Shown here: one piece after another, positions 15,862 to 24,121 of the stretch
Layout: each line of letters begins with the position of its first letter
Numbering within the stretch: position 1 is the stretch's first letter
Assembly: GCA_002336895.1 (NCBI GenBank)
Contig: DDFC01000007.1
Coordinates: forward strand, 62,001-126,000
Source: Verrucomicrobiaceae bacterium UBA1938
Lineage (GTDB): Bacteria; Verrucomicrobiota; Verrucomicrobiia; Verrucomicrobiales; Verrucomicrobiaceae
Length of the DNA: 64,000 nt
Direction: 5' to 3'
Translations under genes and position numbers: made by a program
The notes under the pieces: model-generated
The model's input: only the letters and a program-made list of their open reading frames with translations
Told to the model about the DNA's origin: nothing
Database searches by the model: none

Positions 15862-17580
15862 TCACTTCTTTTCGAAGACGAGTTTGCCGCCGAGCCAGGT
15901 TTTGAGGACCTGGGTCTGAACGAGGTCGTCGATGGGGCAGGTCAGGGGGTCGCGGTCCACGAGGATGATGTCGGCGAGCTTGCCGGGTTCGAGGCTGCCG
16001 GTGTTTTTTTCGGACTTGAGGAGGAAGGCGTTGTTGATGGTGTAGAGACGGATGGCTTCTTCGCGAGTGAGGGCGTTCTCAATGTGGACGGGCTGGTCGA
16101 GCTTGCGGGCTTTGCGGGTGATGGAGGTCCACATGCCGAGCCAAGGATTGTAAGGATTGATGCTGCGAAAAGAGCCTATCTTTTGCATGTGATCGCTGCC
16201 GCCGCCGACGATGACTTTTAGATCGAAGCAGGCGCGGAGGGGCTGGAAGCGTGACATGCGCTGCTCGCCGAAGTGCCCCATGAGGGTGCGTCCATCCATG
16301 TGGAGCCAGATGGGCTGGAGATCGATGCAGACGCCGAGTTTGGCGGCTTTGGCGATGGAGTCGGGATGCATGAAATTGCAATGCGTGACGCTGCTGCGTG
16401 CAGCGCGGACACTGCCGGGGCTCTGGGCATCGACAGACTCGTAAGTATCGATGAGTAGCTGCACGGCGGCATCGCCGACGCTGTGGGCGGTGAACTGCAG
16501 GCCTGAGGCGGTGACTTTTTCGACGAGCTGCTTGAGACGGTCGGCAGGGATTTTCTGCACACCTCGATACTGCGGATCGGTGATGCCGTAGGCTTCGCTG
16601 ATGCCCCAGGGCTCAAGCATCCATGAGCTGCCGGTGAGCATGCCGCCATCCAGATAGACCTTGGTGCCGATGATCTGAAGCATGGGGTCTTCCTTGGTGA
16701 GCGGATGCTGGATGACTTCGTCGATGGCTTTTTCACAGGCGGGCCAAAGGCTCATGCTAGGAATGCCGGGAGAGGGACGCATGCGCACGGTGAGATCGCC
16801 TTTGGCGAGCATCTTTTGGTAAAGCTCACATTGCTTGAGACTGGAATCACGATCCGCCACGGTGGTGAGGCCGACGGAATTGTAGTCGTGGAAGAGCTCC
16901 ACGGTGCGGCGGTAGGTGTCTTCGGAGGTTGGCGATTTCGTGGAGGTGGGGGCCTTGACATTGTGGCTGAGACTGCGCAGCAGGCCGGTGGGTTCGCCAC
17001 TGGCGTCCACTTCCATCTTTCCGGCACTGCCAGCGGGAACTTTGTAGTCGCGTGTGTAACCACCGAGCTTGAGGGCGAGGCTGTTGAGCATGGAGTCCGG
17101 CCCGGTGGAAAAAACGACGGGGTTGTTGGGAGCGATGCGGTCAAGTTCTGCGCGGGTGGGATAGCGCTTCTCCTCCAACCGTGTGATGAAAATCTGCCGC
17201 ACGCTGATGAGATCGCCCGGCTTGGAGACTTTGACGCGTTCGCTGAGGTAGGCGAGCACATCGGCGATGGTTTCCATGGTGGGGATCTCGTGGTCAAACT
17301 CGATCATGGCAGCACCGGGGTGGACGTGGGAGTCCATGAGGCCGGGGAGAACGGTTTTACCAGCGAGGTCGAGGAGCTGCGTGGAAGCGTCTTTTAACGC
17401 GAGGATTGCATCATTGGCACCAACGGCTGCAATGCGTCCGTCTGCATTGATGGCAACGGCCTCGGCTATGTGAAAATTTTTGTCAGCGGTGACGACTTTG
17501 CCGTGATGGAGGATGAGGGCGGGCGCGGCGTGGAGGGTGGTGGCGAGGAGGATGGCCAGGAGGGAATATTTCATTGTCAT
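15862..17580 (-). CDS. Secreted metal-dependent amidohydrolase (YtcJ-like, Amidohydro_3)
   Basis: The 572-residue protein begins with a signal peptide (SLLAILLATTLHAAPA). A second ATG two codons later (17574) gives an equally good start. The amidohydrolase fold is shown by the N-terminal composite-sandwich region (ILHHGKVVTADKNFHIAEAVAI), the zinc motif GLMDSHVHPG (HxH), a mid-barrel ligand region ending in KVYLDGGMLTGSSWM, the late His motifs TAHSVGD and THCNF, and the catalytic-Asp region VGGGSDHMQ. It closes with LEPGKLADIILVDRDP, typical of YtcJ/imidazolonepropionase-like members. Such enzymes hydrolyse amide or formyl bonds; the substrate cannot be told. Export to the periplasm is notable, since most YtcJ proteins are cytoplasmic, but secreted versions are known. 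It is divergent from a small repeat protein gene. Confidence 0.85.
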   Translation of the reverse strand: MTMKYSLLAILLATTLHAAPALILHHGKVVTADKNFHIAEAVAINADGRIAAVGANDAILALKDASTQLLDLAGKTVLPGLMDSHVHPGAAMIEFDHEIPTMETIADVLAYLSERVKVSKPGDLISVRQIFITRLEEKRYPTRAELDRIAPNNPVVFSTGPDSMLNSLALKLGGYTRDYKVPAGSAGKMEVDASGEPTGLLRSLSHNVKAPTSTKSPTSEDTYRRTVELFHDYNSVGLTTVADRDSSLKQCELYQKMLAKGDLTVRMRPSPGIPSMSLWPACEKAIDEVIQHPLTKEDPMLQIIGTKVYLDGGMLTGSSWMLEPWGISEAYGITDPQYRGVQKIPADRLKQLVEKVTASGLQFTAHSVGDAAVQLLIDTYESVDAQSPGSVRAARSSVTHCNFMHPDSIAKAAKLGVCIDLQPIWLHMDGRTLMGHFGEQRMSRFQPLRACFDLKVIVGGGSDHMQKIGSFRSINPYNPWLGMWTSITRKARKLDQPVHIENALTREEAIRLYTINNAFLLKSEKNTGSLEPGKLADIILVDRDPLTCPIDDLVQTQVLKTWLGGKLVFEKK

Positions 17581-17648
17581 ACCAACGTCGTAAAAAGCGA
17601 GTTTGTGCTTCTCTGAAGCGTGAGGCCGTGCTTGGTTCGAGTCATTGC

Positions 17649-17951
17649 ATGGCGATCTCGAACATTGAAAACAAGGAAGCCCAGATCCGGGTCTATGATG
17701 AAAACAGCCAATGTGTGGGCAGCATGCCGAACACGCGGGTGGAAGTGGCGGGGTTTACGTCGGACTTTTTTGTGACTGTGGAGGGTGGGTGGATCCGGAC
17801 CTATGACCAGGAGTGCGAACGCCTGGGCAGCATGAGCGCCATTGGGGTGACTGTACGCAGTGTGTCGGGTGGGAACTTCACGGTGTCCGAGGCGGGGGAT
17901 GTGCGGACGTATGACCGGAAGTGCAAAGAAGTGCGCGGTCGTAGCAACTGA
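17649..17951 (+). CDS. Small three-repeat protein (RxYDxxC motif), unknown function
   Basis: The frame is open from 17574, but the repeat-containing part starts naturally at the ATG at 17649 (MAISNIENKEAQIRVYDENS), giving 100 residues. About three units of roughly 34 residues share a pattern: R-x-YD-xx-C-xxx-GSM, then a beta-rich stretch ending in F-x-V-(T/S)-xx-G. The visible cores are IRVYDENSQCVGSM, IRTYDQECERLGSM and VRTYDRKCKEVRGR. No signal peptide is visible from this start. Alternating beta-strand and turn residues suggest a small beta-hairpin repeat or propeller-like fragment. I do not recognise a characterised family. The stop lies 3 bases from the stop of convergent hrpA, so there is no room for a separate terminator. 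Confidence 0.6.
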   Translation: MAISNIENKEAQIRVYDENSQCVGSMPNTRVEVAGFTSDFFVTVEGGWIRTYDQECERLGSMSAIGVTVRSVSGGNFTVSEAGDVRTYDRKCKEVRGRSN

Positions 17952-17954
17952 GTG

Positions 17955-20900
17955 TTACACCCACATGGCCTCCAGGCGCTTGGCGCTGACGGGCTGGGCA
18001 GTGCCGAGCTCCTGGGCGAAGATTTGGACGCGGTATTCTTCGAGCATCCAGCGGAAGGTTTCGTGCTGGGATTTGGGCACATGAGACTGCCAGCCGTCGA
18101 AGTCGGCGATGAAGTTGTATTTCTCGATGTCCTTGGCGGGATTGGCGAGGCAGCGTTCGTTGCGAATCTGGATGGCTTTGAGGTAGCGTGGCAGATGCTG
18201 GAGCTGCTCGTGCGGGGTGGTGGCGAGCAGATCGGTGGGGATGAGGCGGGCGAGATCGTGTTCGAGGCCGGGGTAGCGCTTGGGCAGGGCGAGGAGCTTC
18301 GCGCGGAGATCGTGGATCTGCGTGAAGAGAGTCTTCACGCGATGAGTGACGGCGGGGAGTTCGCGACGGACGGTTTCGCAGAGTTTGAAGAAGCGCTCCT
18401 CTATCAGAGGAAATGTGGGCTGCAGGCGCAGCATGTGGACGAGGATGTGCTCGTGGGCCTGCTGGGCGAGATTGGAAACGGGTGTGGCTGCGGGCGTGTT
18501 TAGCTGGCTGAGGGCGGCCTGGAAGCTGGCGGGTTGTTGCGGCTTGATAGCAGGGCCGCCGATGCTGCGGAGCTCCTTGGGAAGCCAGGCGAGGTCTTTG
18601 CTCAATGTGTTTTCCGCGAGCTGGCGAACGGCGGCGGGAGTGCCGCGTGCGGCTTCGGCGGAGGTGCGGAAGAGGCGGACGTCGATCTCGCCCTCGCGCA
18701 AGACGAGGCCGAGGTAGCCAAGGACGGGGGTGCCGTTGAGCTCTTCGACGACGATGGTTTCGGGGAGATCGCCGAAGGACCAGGACTTGAGAGCGAAGCG
18801 TTCGACGCGTGGCAGGAGCTTGTCCCAGGCATCGGAACGCAGGTCCTGCTTCTGCATGCTGGTGCGGATGGTGTCGAGGTCGCGGCTGGCGGCGATGACG
18901 GTGTTCTTTTTGGGATCGAGCACCTCGACGCGAGGCTGCAGATGCGCAGGCAAGCTCTGAGGAGGCCAGTCTTCCGCACGAACATGGATGCGGTAGCGGC
19001 GCGTGATGAAATCGGCCAGCGCAGTATGGAAGTCTTCGCGTCCAGGATCGAAGGCGGCGGCGATTTCCTTGGCTTTCGGATCGATGGGCATCAACTGGCG
19101 GCGGATGACTTTGGGCAGCGCACGCAGCATGACGTTGGCGAGCTCTTCCCGGATGCCGGGGACCATCCACTGGATCTGGCCGGTGGTGAGATGACCGGCT
19201 AGCTGTGCTGGCACGCGCACAGTAACGCCGTCGGTTTCTTCGCCGGGCTGGTAGTTGTAGGTGAGAGGGAGCGCGGTGTTGGCGAGCGCGACCTGATCGG
19301 GGAACATCTGCAGGTCGGCCTCGAAGTCTTCGCCGGCGGTGAGTTCCTGCTCGGTGGCGCAGAGGAAGTCGGGCTTCTCTTCGATGTGTTCTTTGACGAG
19401 GCGGTTGAGGTCGTGGATGGACGAGACGTTTTTGATGCGGTCGTTGTAGAAGCGGTAGAGGCGCTCCTCGATGGCGTAAACACGATTACTGCGCACGCGT
19501 GTGAGCATGGTCTCGATCTTCTGACGCAGCTTGTTGTTGTGCGCGTAGAAGCGCTGGGTGATGGGCGCCTCCTGGGTGTCGATGAGCGCGGCGCGAATGA
19601 ACATGTGCGTGGCAGCGACGGCATCAACCTTGAGAAAGTCGATGTGCTGGTGCCGCACCTCCAGGCCGTGAATGAGCACGCGCTGGGTGACGAGAACACG
19701 ACCGGCTTTGAGGTTCCAGTGGGGTTCGCTGTATTTGAACTGGCAGAGATGCGCGCCGAGTTCGGCGATCCAGTTTGGGTCAATCCGGGCGAGCGTGCGC
19801 GCAAAGAGCTGCGAGGTCTGCACAATTTCGCCAGCAACGATCCACTGCGGCTGACGCCCCTTGTCCTGGCCGGGCTTGCCTTTGCCGTTTTTTTCGCGGC
19901 GCTCGTAAAGGTTTGAACCTGGGAAGACGCAGACCTGGCGATTGCCTGCGGTCTTATACAGATTGCGCTCCTCCTTCATGGCGATGTGGCCGAGCTGTGC
20001 GGCGAGGATGGAGCGGTGGATGGCGTTTTGCGTGGCCTGATCCAGGCCGCTGATCTCATCAGCGGCAGGCGCAGTCCGATTTTGATTTCGTTGCGGCTCC
20101 CTGGGAATGGGGCTGTTTTTTAAATCATCGCTGAAGGAATCGCAAAGCTGCTTCCAGACATCGCGCCACTCCTGCATGCGGGTGAAGGAGAGGAAGTTTC
20201 CTTTGCAGAATTTCCGCAGGGCGTTGCGCGAGTTGCCAGTGGGTTCGGGCGAGGCGTTCCAGATTTTGAGGAGGGTGAGGAAATCGGACTCGGGGGCGGC
20301 GAAGGCTTTGTGGGCAGCGTTGGCGAGCTCGCGTTTTTCTTCGGGGCGCTCGCGCGGGTCCGGAATGCTGAGGCCGGCGGCGATGATGAGCAATTCGGGC
20401 AGAGCTTTTTCAGTGCGGGCCTGAAGGAGCATGCGACCCAGGGTGGGATCAAGAGGGAGGCGGGCGAGTTCGCGGCCGAGGGGAGTGAGTTCGTGAGTTT
20501 CGCTGAGCGAGCCGAGCTCGTGGAGGAGATCGTAACCGGCGCGGATGGCGGCGCTGACGGGGGGATTGATGAAGGGGAAGTCCTCGATCTCGCCGAGCTT
20601 GAAGGCCTTCATGCGCAGGATGACTTCGGCCAGATTGGCACGCTGAATCTCCGGCATGGTGAAGCGGTCGCGCTTTTCAAAATCCTCCTGTGAGTAGAGG
20701 CGGATGCAGATGCCGTCCTGCACACGTCCAGCGCGGCCGGCGCGCTGGTTGGCGCTGCTTTGAGACACTGGCTCCACAGGCAGGCGCTTGGTGCGGGTAC
20801 GTGGATTGTAGCGGCTGATGCGGGCAAGGCCGGTGTCCACCACGTAGCGGATGCGCGGGATGGTGATGGAGGTTTCGGCGACGTTCGTCGCGATGACGAC

Positions 20901-21728
20901 GCGGCGTTTGCGGCCGGGCTGGAAGATGCGCTGCTGCTCGGCCGAGGCCATGCGGCCGAAAAGTGCGAGCACTTCGAAGCCAGCCCCCAAGCGGCCATCG
21001 AGCATGTCGCGGGTGTCGCGGATGTCGCGCTCTGTGGGCATGAAGACGAGGACGTCGCCATCGTCGGTTTCGATGAGGGCGTTTTCCACGGCAGCGACGG
21101 CGCCGTCGATAAAGCCGTAATCGTCTTCACCGCCCTCAAGAGGCGCGTAGCGGATGTCCACGGGATAGAGGCGACCGGAGACCTCGATGATCGGAGCACC
21201 GCCGAAGGCAGCGGAAAAAGCCTCGGTATCAATGGTGGCGGAGGTGACGAGGAGCTTGAGGTCAGGGCGTTTTTTGAGCAGGCCGACGAGGTAGCCGAGG
21301 AGGAAGTCGATGTTCAGGGAACGCTCGTGCGCTTCATCAAGGATGAGGACGGAGTAGGTCCGGAGCATGGGATCGCTCTGGATCTCGGCCAGGAGGATGC
21401 CATCCGTCATGAATTTGATGCGGGTGTCGCGGCTGGTGTCGTCGCTGAAGCGCATCTTGCAGCCCACTTCCCTGCCCCATGGCACGTTCAGCTCTTCGGC
21501 CACACGCTTGGAAACGCTCATCGCCGCCACACGACGCGGCTGGGTGCAGCCGATCTGCCCGCGCATGTCATTTTGCAGGGCTTCCAGGCACATCTTAGGC
21601 AGCTGCGTGGTTTTGCCGGAGCCGGTTTCGCCAGCGAGGATGACGACCTGATGCTGGCGAATGGCCGCAATGATCTCCTCACGGCGGGCCGTGATGGGGA
21701 GGTCTGCGGGATAGCTGATCTGCGGCAT
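17955..21728 (-). CDS. hrpA: ATP-dependent RNA helicase HrpA (DEAH box)
   Basis: HrpA is a DEAH-box RNA helicase that unwinds RNA, acts in mRNA processing and, in E. coli, rescues stalled ribosomes. The frame is open far upstream, but the ATG at 21728 (MPQISYPADLPITARREEI) is the sensible start, giving 1257 residues (E. coli 1300). Walker A is GETGSGKT (33-40), DEAH at 131-134, SAT at 163-165, and the C-terminal helicase motifs ATNVAETSITIP and QRAGRAGR follow. After the HA2 and OB-fold regions comes the long bacterial HrpA-specific C-terminal domain (DUF3418). The Lys/Gly-rich stretch RREKNGKGKPGQDKGR interrupts the middle of the protein. It is divergent from the DUF1003 gene. Confidence 0.93.
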   Translation of the reverse strand: MPQISYPADLPITARREEIIAAIRQHQVVILAGETGSGKTTQLPKMCLEALQNDMRGQIGCTQPRRVAAMSVSKRVAEELNVPWGREVGCKMRFSDDTSRDTRIKFMTDGILLAEIQSDPMLRTYSVLILDEAHERSLNIDFLLGYLVGLLKKRPDLKLLVTSATIDTEAFSAAFGGAPIIEVSGRLYPVDIRYAPLEGGEDDYGFIDGAVAAVENALIETDDGDVLVFMPTERDIRDTRDMLDGRLGAGFEVLALFGRMASAEQQRIFQPGRKRRVVIATNVAETSITIPRIRYVVDTGLARISRYNPRTRTKRLPVEPVSQSSANQRAGRAGRVQDGICIRLYSQEDFEKRDRFTMPEIQRANLAEVILRMKAFKLGEIEDFPFINPPVSAAIRAGYDLLHELGSLSETHELTPLGRELARLPLDPTLGRMLLQARTEKALPELLIIAAGLSIPDPRERPEEKRELANAAHKAFAAPESDFLTLLKIWNASPEPTGNSRNALRKFCKGNFLSFTRMQEWRDVWKQLCDSFSDDLKNSPIPREPQRNQNRTAPAADEISGLDQATQNAIHRSILAAQLGHIAMKEERNLYKTAGNRQVCVFPGSNLYERREKNGKGKPGQDKGRQPQWIVAGEIVQTSQLFARTLARIDPNWIAELGAHLCQFKYSEPHWNLKAGRVLVTQRVLIHGLEVRHQHIDFLKVDAVAATHMFIRAALIDTQEAPITQRFYAHNNKLRQKIETMLTRVRSNRVYAIEERLYRFYNDRIKNVSSIHDLNRLVKEHIEEKPDFLCATEQELTAGEDFEADLQMFPDQVALANTALPLTYNYQPGEETDGVTVRVPAQLAGHLTTGQIQWMVPGIREELANVMLRALPKVIRRQLMPIDPKAKEIAAAFDPGREDFHTALADFITRRYRIHVRAEDWPPQSLPAHLQPRVEVLDPKKNTVIAASRDLDTIRTSMQKQDLRSDAWDKLLPRVERFALKSWSFGDLPETIVVEELNGTPVLGYLGLVLREGEIDVRLFRTSAEAARGTPAAVRQLAENTLSKDLAWLPKELRSIGGPAIKPQQPASFQAALSQLNTPAATPVSNLAQQAHEHILVHMLRLQPTFPLIEERFFKLCETVRRELPAVTHRVKTLFTQIHDLRAKLLALPKRYPGLEHDLARLIPTDLLATTPHEQLQHLPRYLKAIQIRNERCLANPAKDIEKYNFIADFDGWQSHVPKSQHETFRWMLEEYRVQIFAQELGTAQPVSAKRLEAMWV

Positions 21729-21768
21729 GGGGCGAAAAAGGGGGCGGGAAGAGTAGGCGGAAAATGAA

Positions 21769-21793
21769 GAATGACGAATTCCGAATGACGAAT
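21769..21793. repeat. Short direct repeat in the hrpA/DUF1003 intergenic region
   Basis: GAATGACGAAT occurs at 21769-21779 and again at 21783-21793, a 14-base period, with GAATTC formed at the junction. The stretch is AT-richer than its surroundings and lies between two divergent start codons. It could be a dispersed repeat family or operator sites; I cannot count genome copies from this window. Confidence 0.5.
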
Positions 21794-21816
21794 GTGCCGG
21801 AGATGTATTGTCCGGG

Positions 21817-22551
21817 ATGGAATCCACCCGCTCCAAATCAGCCCCCATGGGCGTTTGTTCCGTCACCGGCAAATCACTGCCCTTGGCCAAGATGCAGGCA
21901 CTGAGAGAGCTGCGGCCCAACATCTCCCAAACCCTGCGCAACCGGCATCCGGAGCTAGCGGAGGACTCGCTGCTGTGCGCAGAGGCGGTCAATGCCGCGC
22001 GGCTGGAGTATGTGCGCCATGTGCTGGAGACGCAGGTGGGCGACCTGACGCGGCTGGACGAGGAGGTGGTGGACAGCCTGCACAAACACGAGGTGCTGAG
22101 CGAGCGCCCGCTCTCCGAGATGGAGGAGGAGCAGCACCTGACCTTTGGCCAGCGGCTGGCGGACAAGATCGCAGACTTTGGCGGCAGCTGGAGTTTCATC
22201 ATCTCTTTCTGCCTGTTTCTGCTGGCGTGGATCGTGATCAACACAGGTGTGCTCCTGAAGCAACCGTTTGACCCCTACCCCTACATCCTGCTGAACCTCA
22301 TGCTTTCGTTTCTGGCATCGCTCCAAGCTCCCGTGATCATGATGAGCCAGAACCGGCAGGAGGCGCGTGACCGCCTGCATGCGGAGGGCGACTATAAGGT
22401 GAACCTGAAAGCCGAGCTGGAGATCCGCCACCTGCACGAAAAAATGGACTACCTGCTGCATCAGCACACCACCAAGCTGATGGAGGTGCAGCAGATTCAG
22501 CTGGACCTGCTGCGGGAGCTGGCGCACACACGGACCAAGGCGGCCAAATAG
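21817..22551 (+). CDS. DUF1003 inner-membrane protein
   Basis: The 244-residue protein has the DUF1003 layout. There is a soluble N-terminal region with a treble-clef-like opening (SVTGKSLPLAKM), then a conserved stretch TFGQRLADKIADFGGSWSF. Two transmembrane segments follow at about 126-145 (FIISFCLFLLAWIVI) and 160-178 (LLNLMLSFLASLQAPVIMM). The invariant MSQNRQEARDR comes next, then a cytoplasmic coiled-coil tail (LEIRHLHEKMDYLLHQH). No biochemical function is established for DUF1003. I use the ATG at 21817; an in-frame TTG at 21808 has a GGAG 5 bases upstream and could be the true start. It is divergent from hrpA across a repeat-containing gap. Confidence 0.85.
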   Translation: MESTRSKSAPMGVCSVTGKSLPLAKMQALRELRPNISQTLRNRHPELAEDSLLCAEAVNAARLEYVRHVLETQVGDLTRLDEEVVDSLHKHEVLSERPLSEMEEEQHLTFGQRLADKIADFGGSWSFIISFCLFLLAWIVINTGVLLKQPFDPYPYILLNLMLSFLASLQAPVIMMSQNRQEARDRLHAEGDYKVNLKAELEIRHLHEKMDYLLHQHTTKLMEVQQIQLDLLRELAHTRTKAAK

Positions 22552-22552
22552 C

Positions 22553-22978
22553 TCAAATCGAACGCGGCAGCGGGCCACGCGGTGTCAGTGTCACATTGTG
22601 TGCAGGCAGGGTGGCGCCGTTTTTGATCCACTGGCGCAGAATGTGCGCATCCTTTTTTGAGATGGCATGCCCGCTGGGCGGCATGGCCCCGGGGACTTCG
22701 TCCGGGAAAATGACCACCTGATAGAAGCGGCTGGCTTCCGGCCTGCCGGGCACGATCCAGCGCGAGCCGATGAGTTTCGCGAGCGCATGGGTGTCATTGA
22801 TCGGCGGCATGGTGGTGAGCCGACCTGCGCCGTGGCAGTGCACGCAGTTGTGCTCCAGCACAGAGAGCACCGGGCTGCTATCTTCAGGCGCAGAACGCAC
22901 TGCGGATCCGCGAGCCTCCGCAGGCAGAGAGCATGCGGAAAGGAAGAGCGAACACGCCAGGAGCAGGAAATGTTTCAT
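22553..22978 (-). CDS. Small secreted c-type cytochrome, probable lipoprotein
   Basis: From the ATG at 22978 the product is 141 residues. It has a lipoprotein-type signal (LLLACSLFLSACS), with lipidation likely at Cys16. A single haem c site CVHCH sits at residues 45-49. The probable distal ligand is Met99 in GAMPPSG. The C-terminal helix DAHILRQWIKNGA closes the fold, as in class I cytochromes and the haem modules of planctomycete/verrucomicrobial proteins. It probably shuttles electrons in the periplasm; no partner oxidoreductase is adjacent. The frame extends 13 codons further upstream, but that part looks non-coding. The stop is one base from the stop of the convergent DUF1003 gene. Confidence 0.78.
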   Translation of the reverse strand: MKHFLLLACSLFLSACSLPAEARGSAVRSAPEDSSPVLSVLEHNCVHCHGAGRLTTMPPINDTHALAKLIGSRWIVPGRPEASRFYQVVIFPDEVPGAMPPSGHAISKKDAHILRQWIKNGATLPAHNVTLTPRGPLPRSI

Positions 22979-23038
22979 GCCCACACTTTGCCAGTCTTTT
23001 GAGGACTGAGGAATCAAAATGCTTGTGCGGGAATTGGC

Positions 23039-23515
23039 TCACTCCTCGCCTTTGAAGTAATCCGCCTCCTGCATCTCGAAGGTTTTTCTCTGCGGCTTGG
23101 TCATCCACTTGCCGGAATCCGGGTAGTGAATGACATCCGCGCGCGGCTGGTCGGCGATGACTATGAAAGTCAGGTCTTCAGAGCCGTTGTTGATCAGCTG
23201 GTGGGCCTCGCCAGGCGGGAAAACGAGGTAGTCGCCCGCCTTGATGGCCTCCTTGCCGGAAGGGGTGCGCACCTGACCGCTGCCGCTGAGGATGTAGTAG
23301 GCCTCCCACTGCGCCGAGTGCTCATGCAGGGGGAAATTGATCTTCCCCGGCGGGATACGTTGGATTTCGAGATCAAAGGGGTGGCCGCCACCCCAGGTGC
23401 CCACGTCCTTCTGCCCACCGGCGGCGATGGAGAGCGCGCGACGGGCGAGGCCATACTTGCCCTGCGGGGAGTTTTGCTGGGTCCAGGGGAGGTCTTCGGC
23501 GTGGGTACGGGTCAT
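23039..23515 (-). CDS. Single-domain cupin protein
   Basis: The ATG at 23515 (MTRTHAEDLPWTQQ) is preferred over a longer open frame, giving 158 residues. Cupin motif 1 is visible as FPLHEHSAQWEAYYILSGSG (two His and a Glu of the metal site). Motif 2 is GDYLVFPPGEAHQLINNG with the last His. The preceding PPGKINFP and the downstream DLTFIVIADQPRADVIHYPDSGKW resemble sugar-binding or isomerase-like cupins of the RmlC superfamily. No signal peptide is present, so it is cytoplasmic. Reaction unknown. It is divergent from the Fur-type regulator across a 132-bp gap that holds the regulator's operator. Confidence 0.8.
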   Translation of the reverse strand: MTRTHAEDLPWTQQNSPQGKYGLARRALSIAAGGQKDVGTWGGGHPFDLEIQRIPPGKINFPLHEHSAQWEAYYILSGSGQVRTPSGKEAIKAGDYLVFPPGEAHQLINNGSEDLTFIVIADQPRADVIHYPDSGKWMTKPQRKTFEMQEADYFKGEE

Positions 23516-23619
23516 GCGGGCAGGATGTAGCATGCCAGGAGCGGTTTGGCGTGCCCAGGAGCAAAGATTTTTCAGCAAAAACGGCATCCCCGCTTGCCAA
23601 GCAGGCGTTCCCAATGCAG

Positions 23620-23640
23620 TTAGAATCATTCTAATTCTAA
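23620..23640. promoter_or_regulatory. Perfect 7-1-7 Fur/PerR-type operator with a third half-site
   Basis: TTAGAAT-C-ATTCTAA at 23620-23634 is a perfect 15-bp inverted repeat of the 7-1-7 form that Fur-superfamily proteins bind (PerR box TTATAATnATTATAA). A third heptamer ATTCTAA follows at 23634-23640, sharing one base with the second. The site ends 7 bases before the start codon of a Fur-family gene, so autoregulation is likely. It also covers a possible -10 element TAGAAT at 23621-23626. Confidence 0.75.
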
Positions 23641-23647
23641 AGCTGTC

Positions 23648-24103
23648 ATGCCCCCTTCCCCCTCACGCACTCCTGCCAAGCCCTCCGGTCTGGACTGCCG
23701 TCTTGCCGTGCTGGGTTCGGACGTACGCCTGACGCCGCACCGGCGCGAGGTCTTTGAGGTACTGGCTTCCTCCACGGACCACCCCACGGCCTACGACATT
23801 CTGGACCGGGTGAAAAGCCGCAGCCCGGGAATCTCCCTGGCCACGGTCTATAACTGCCTGGAGCACCTGACCACCGCAGGCCTGATCAAGCTCGTCCATC
23901 TGGAGCGCGGACAGTCCCGCTACTGCGCCAACCTGCACGAGCACGTCCATTTCCACTGCGAGACCTGCGGCAAGGTCATCGATGCACATCCGGTGGCGGA
24001 TTTTGATCCTGCCAAATTTTGGAGCCTGCCTCCGGGCACCAAGGTAACCCGCACGGACCTCGCCATCCACGGCACCTGCTCCGCCTGTGCCGCCAAATCA
24101 TAA
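23648..24103 (+). CDS. Fur-family metalloregulator (PerR/Fur type)
   Basis: The 151-residue protein has a winged-helix DNA-binding domain (LTPHRREVFEVLASSTDHPTA, then SLATVYNCLEHLTTAGLI with the recognition helix). A dimerisation and metal domain follows. HEHVHFHCETCGK (98-109) gives the regulatory metal ligands and the first CxxC at 104/107; GTCSAC gives the second CxxC at 144/147, forming the structural Zn(Cys)4 site. Two CxxC motifs are typical of PerR and many Fur proteins. His/Asp residues that distinguish peroxide sensing cannot be settled here. A perfect 7-1-7 palindrome lies just upstream. The gene directly precedes sufC (18 bases), so it probably controls iron-sulfur assembly in response to iron or peroxide. 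Confidence 0.88.
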   Translation: MPPSPSRTPAKPSGLDCRLAVLGSDVRLTPHRREVFEVLASSTDHPTAYDILDRVKSRSPGISLATVYNCLEHLTTAGLIKLVHLERGQSRYCANLHEHVHFHCETCGKVIDAHPVADFDPAKFWSLPPGTKVTRTDLAIHGTCSACAAKS

Positions 24104-24121
24104 CCCCCCCATTTCCCCCAC

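Noticed and set aside
21729..22244. N-terminal extension of hrpA (172 codons)
   Set aside because: It runs antisense through the DUF1003 gene and is Ser/Arg-rich; the conserved protein starts at 21728.
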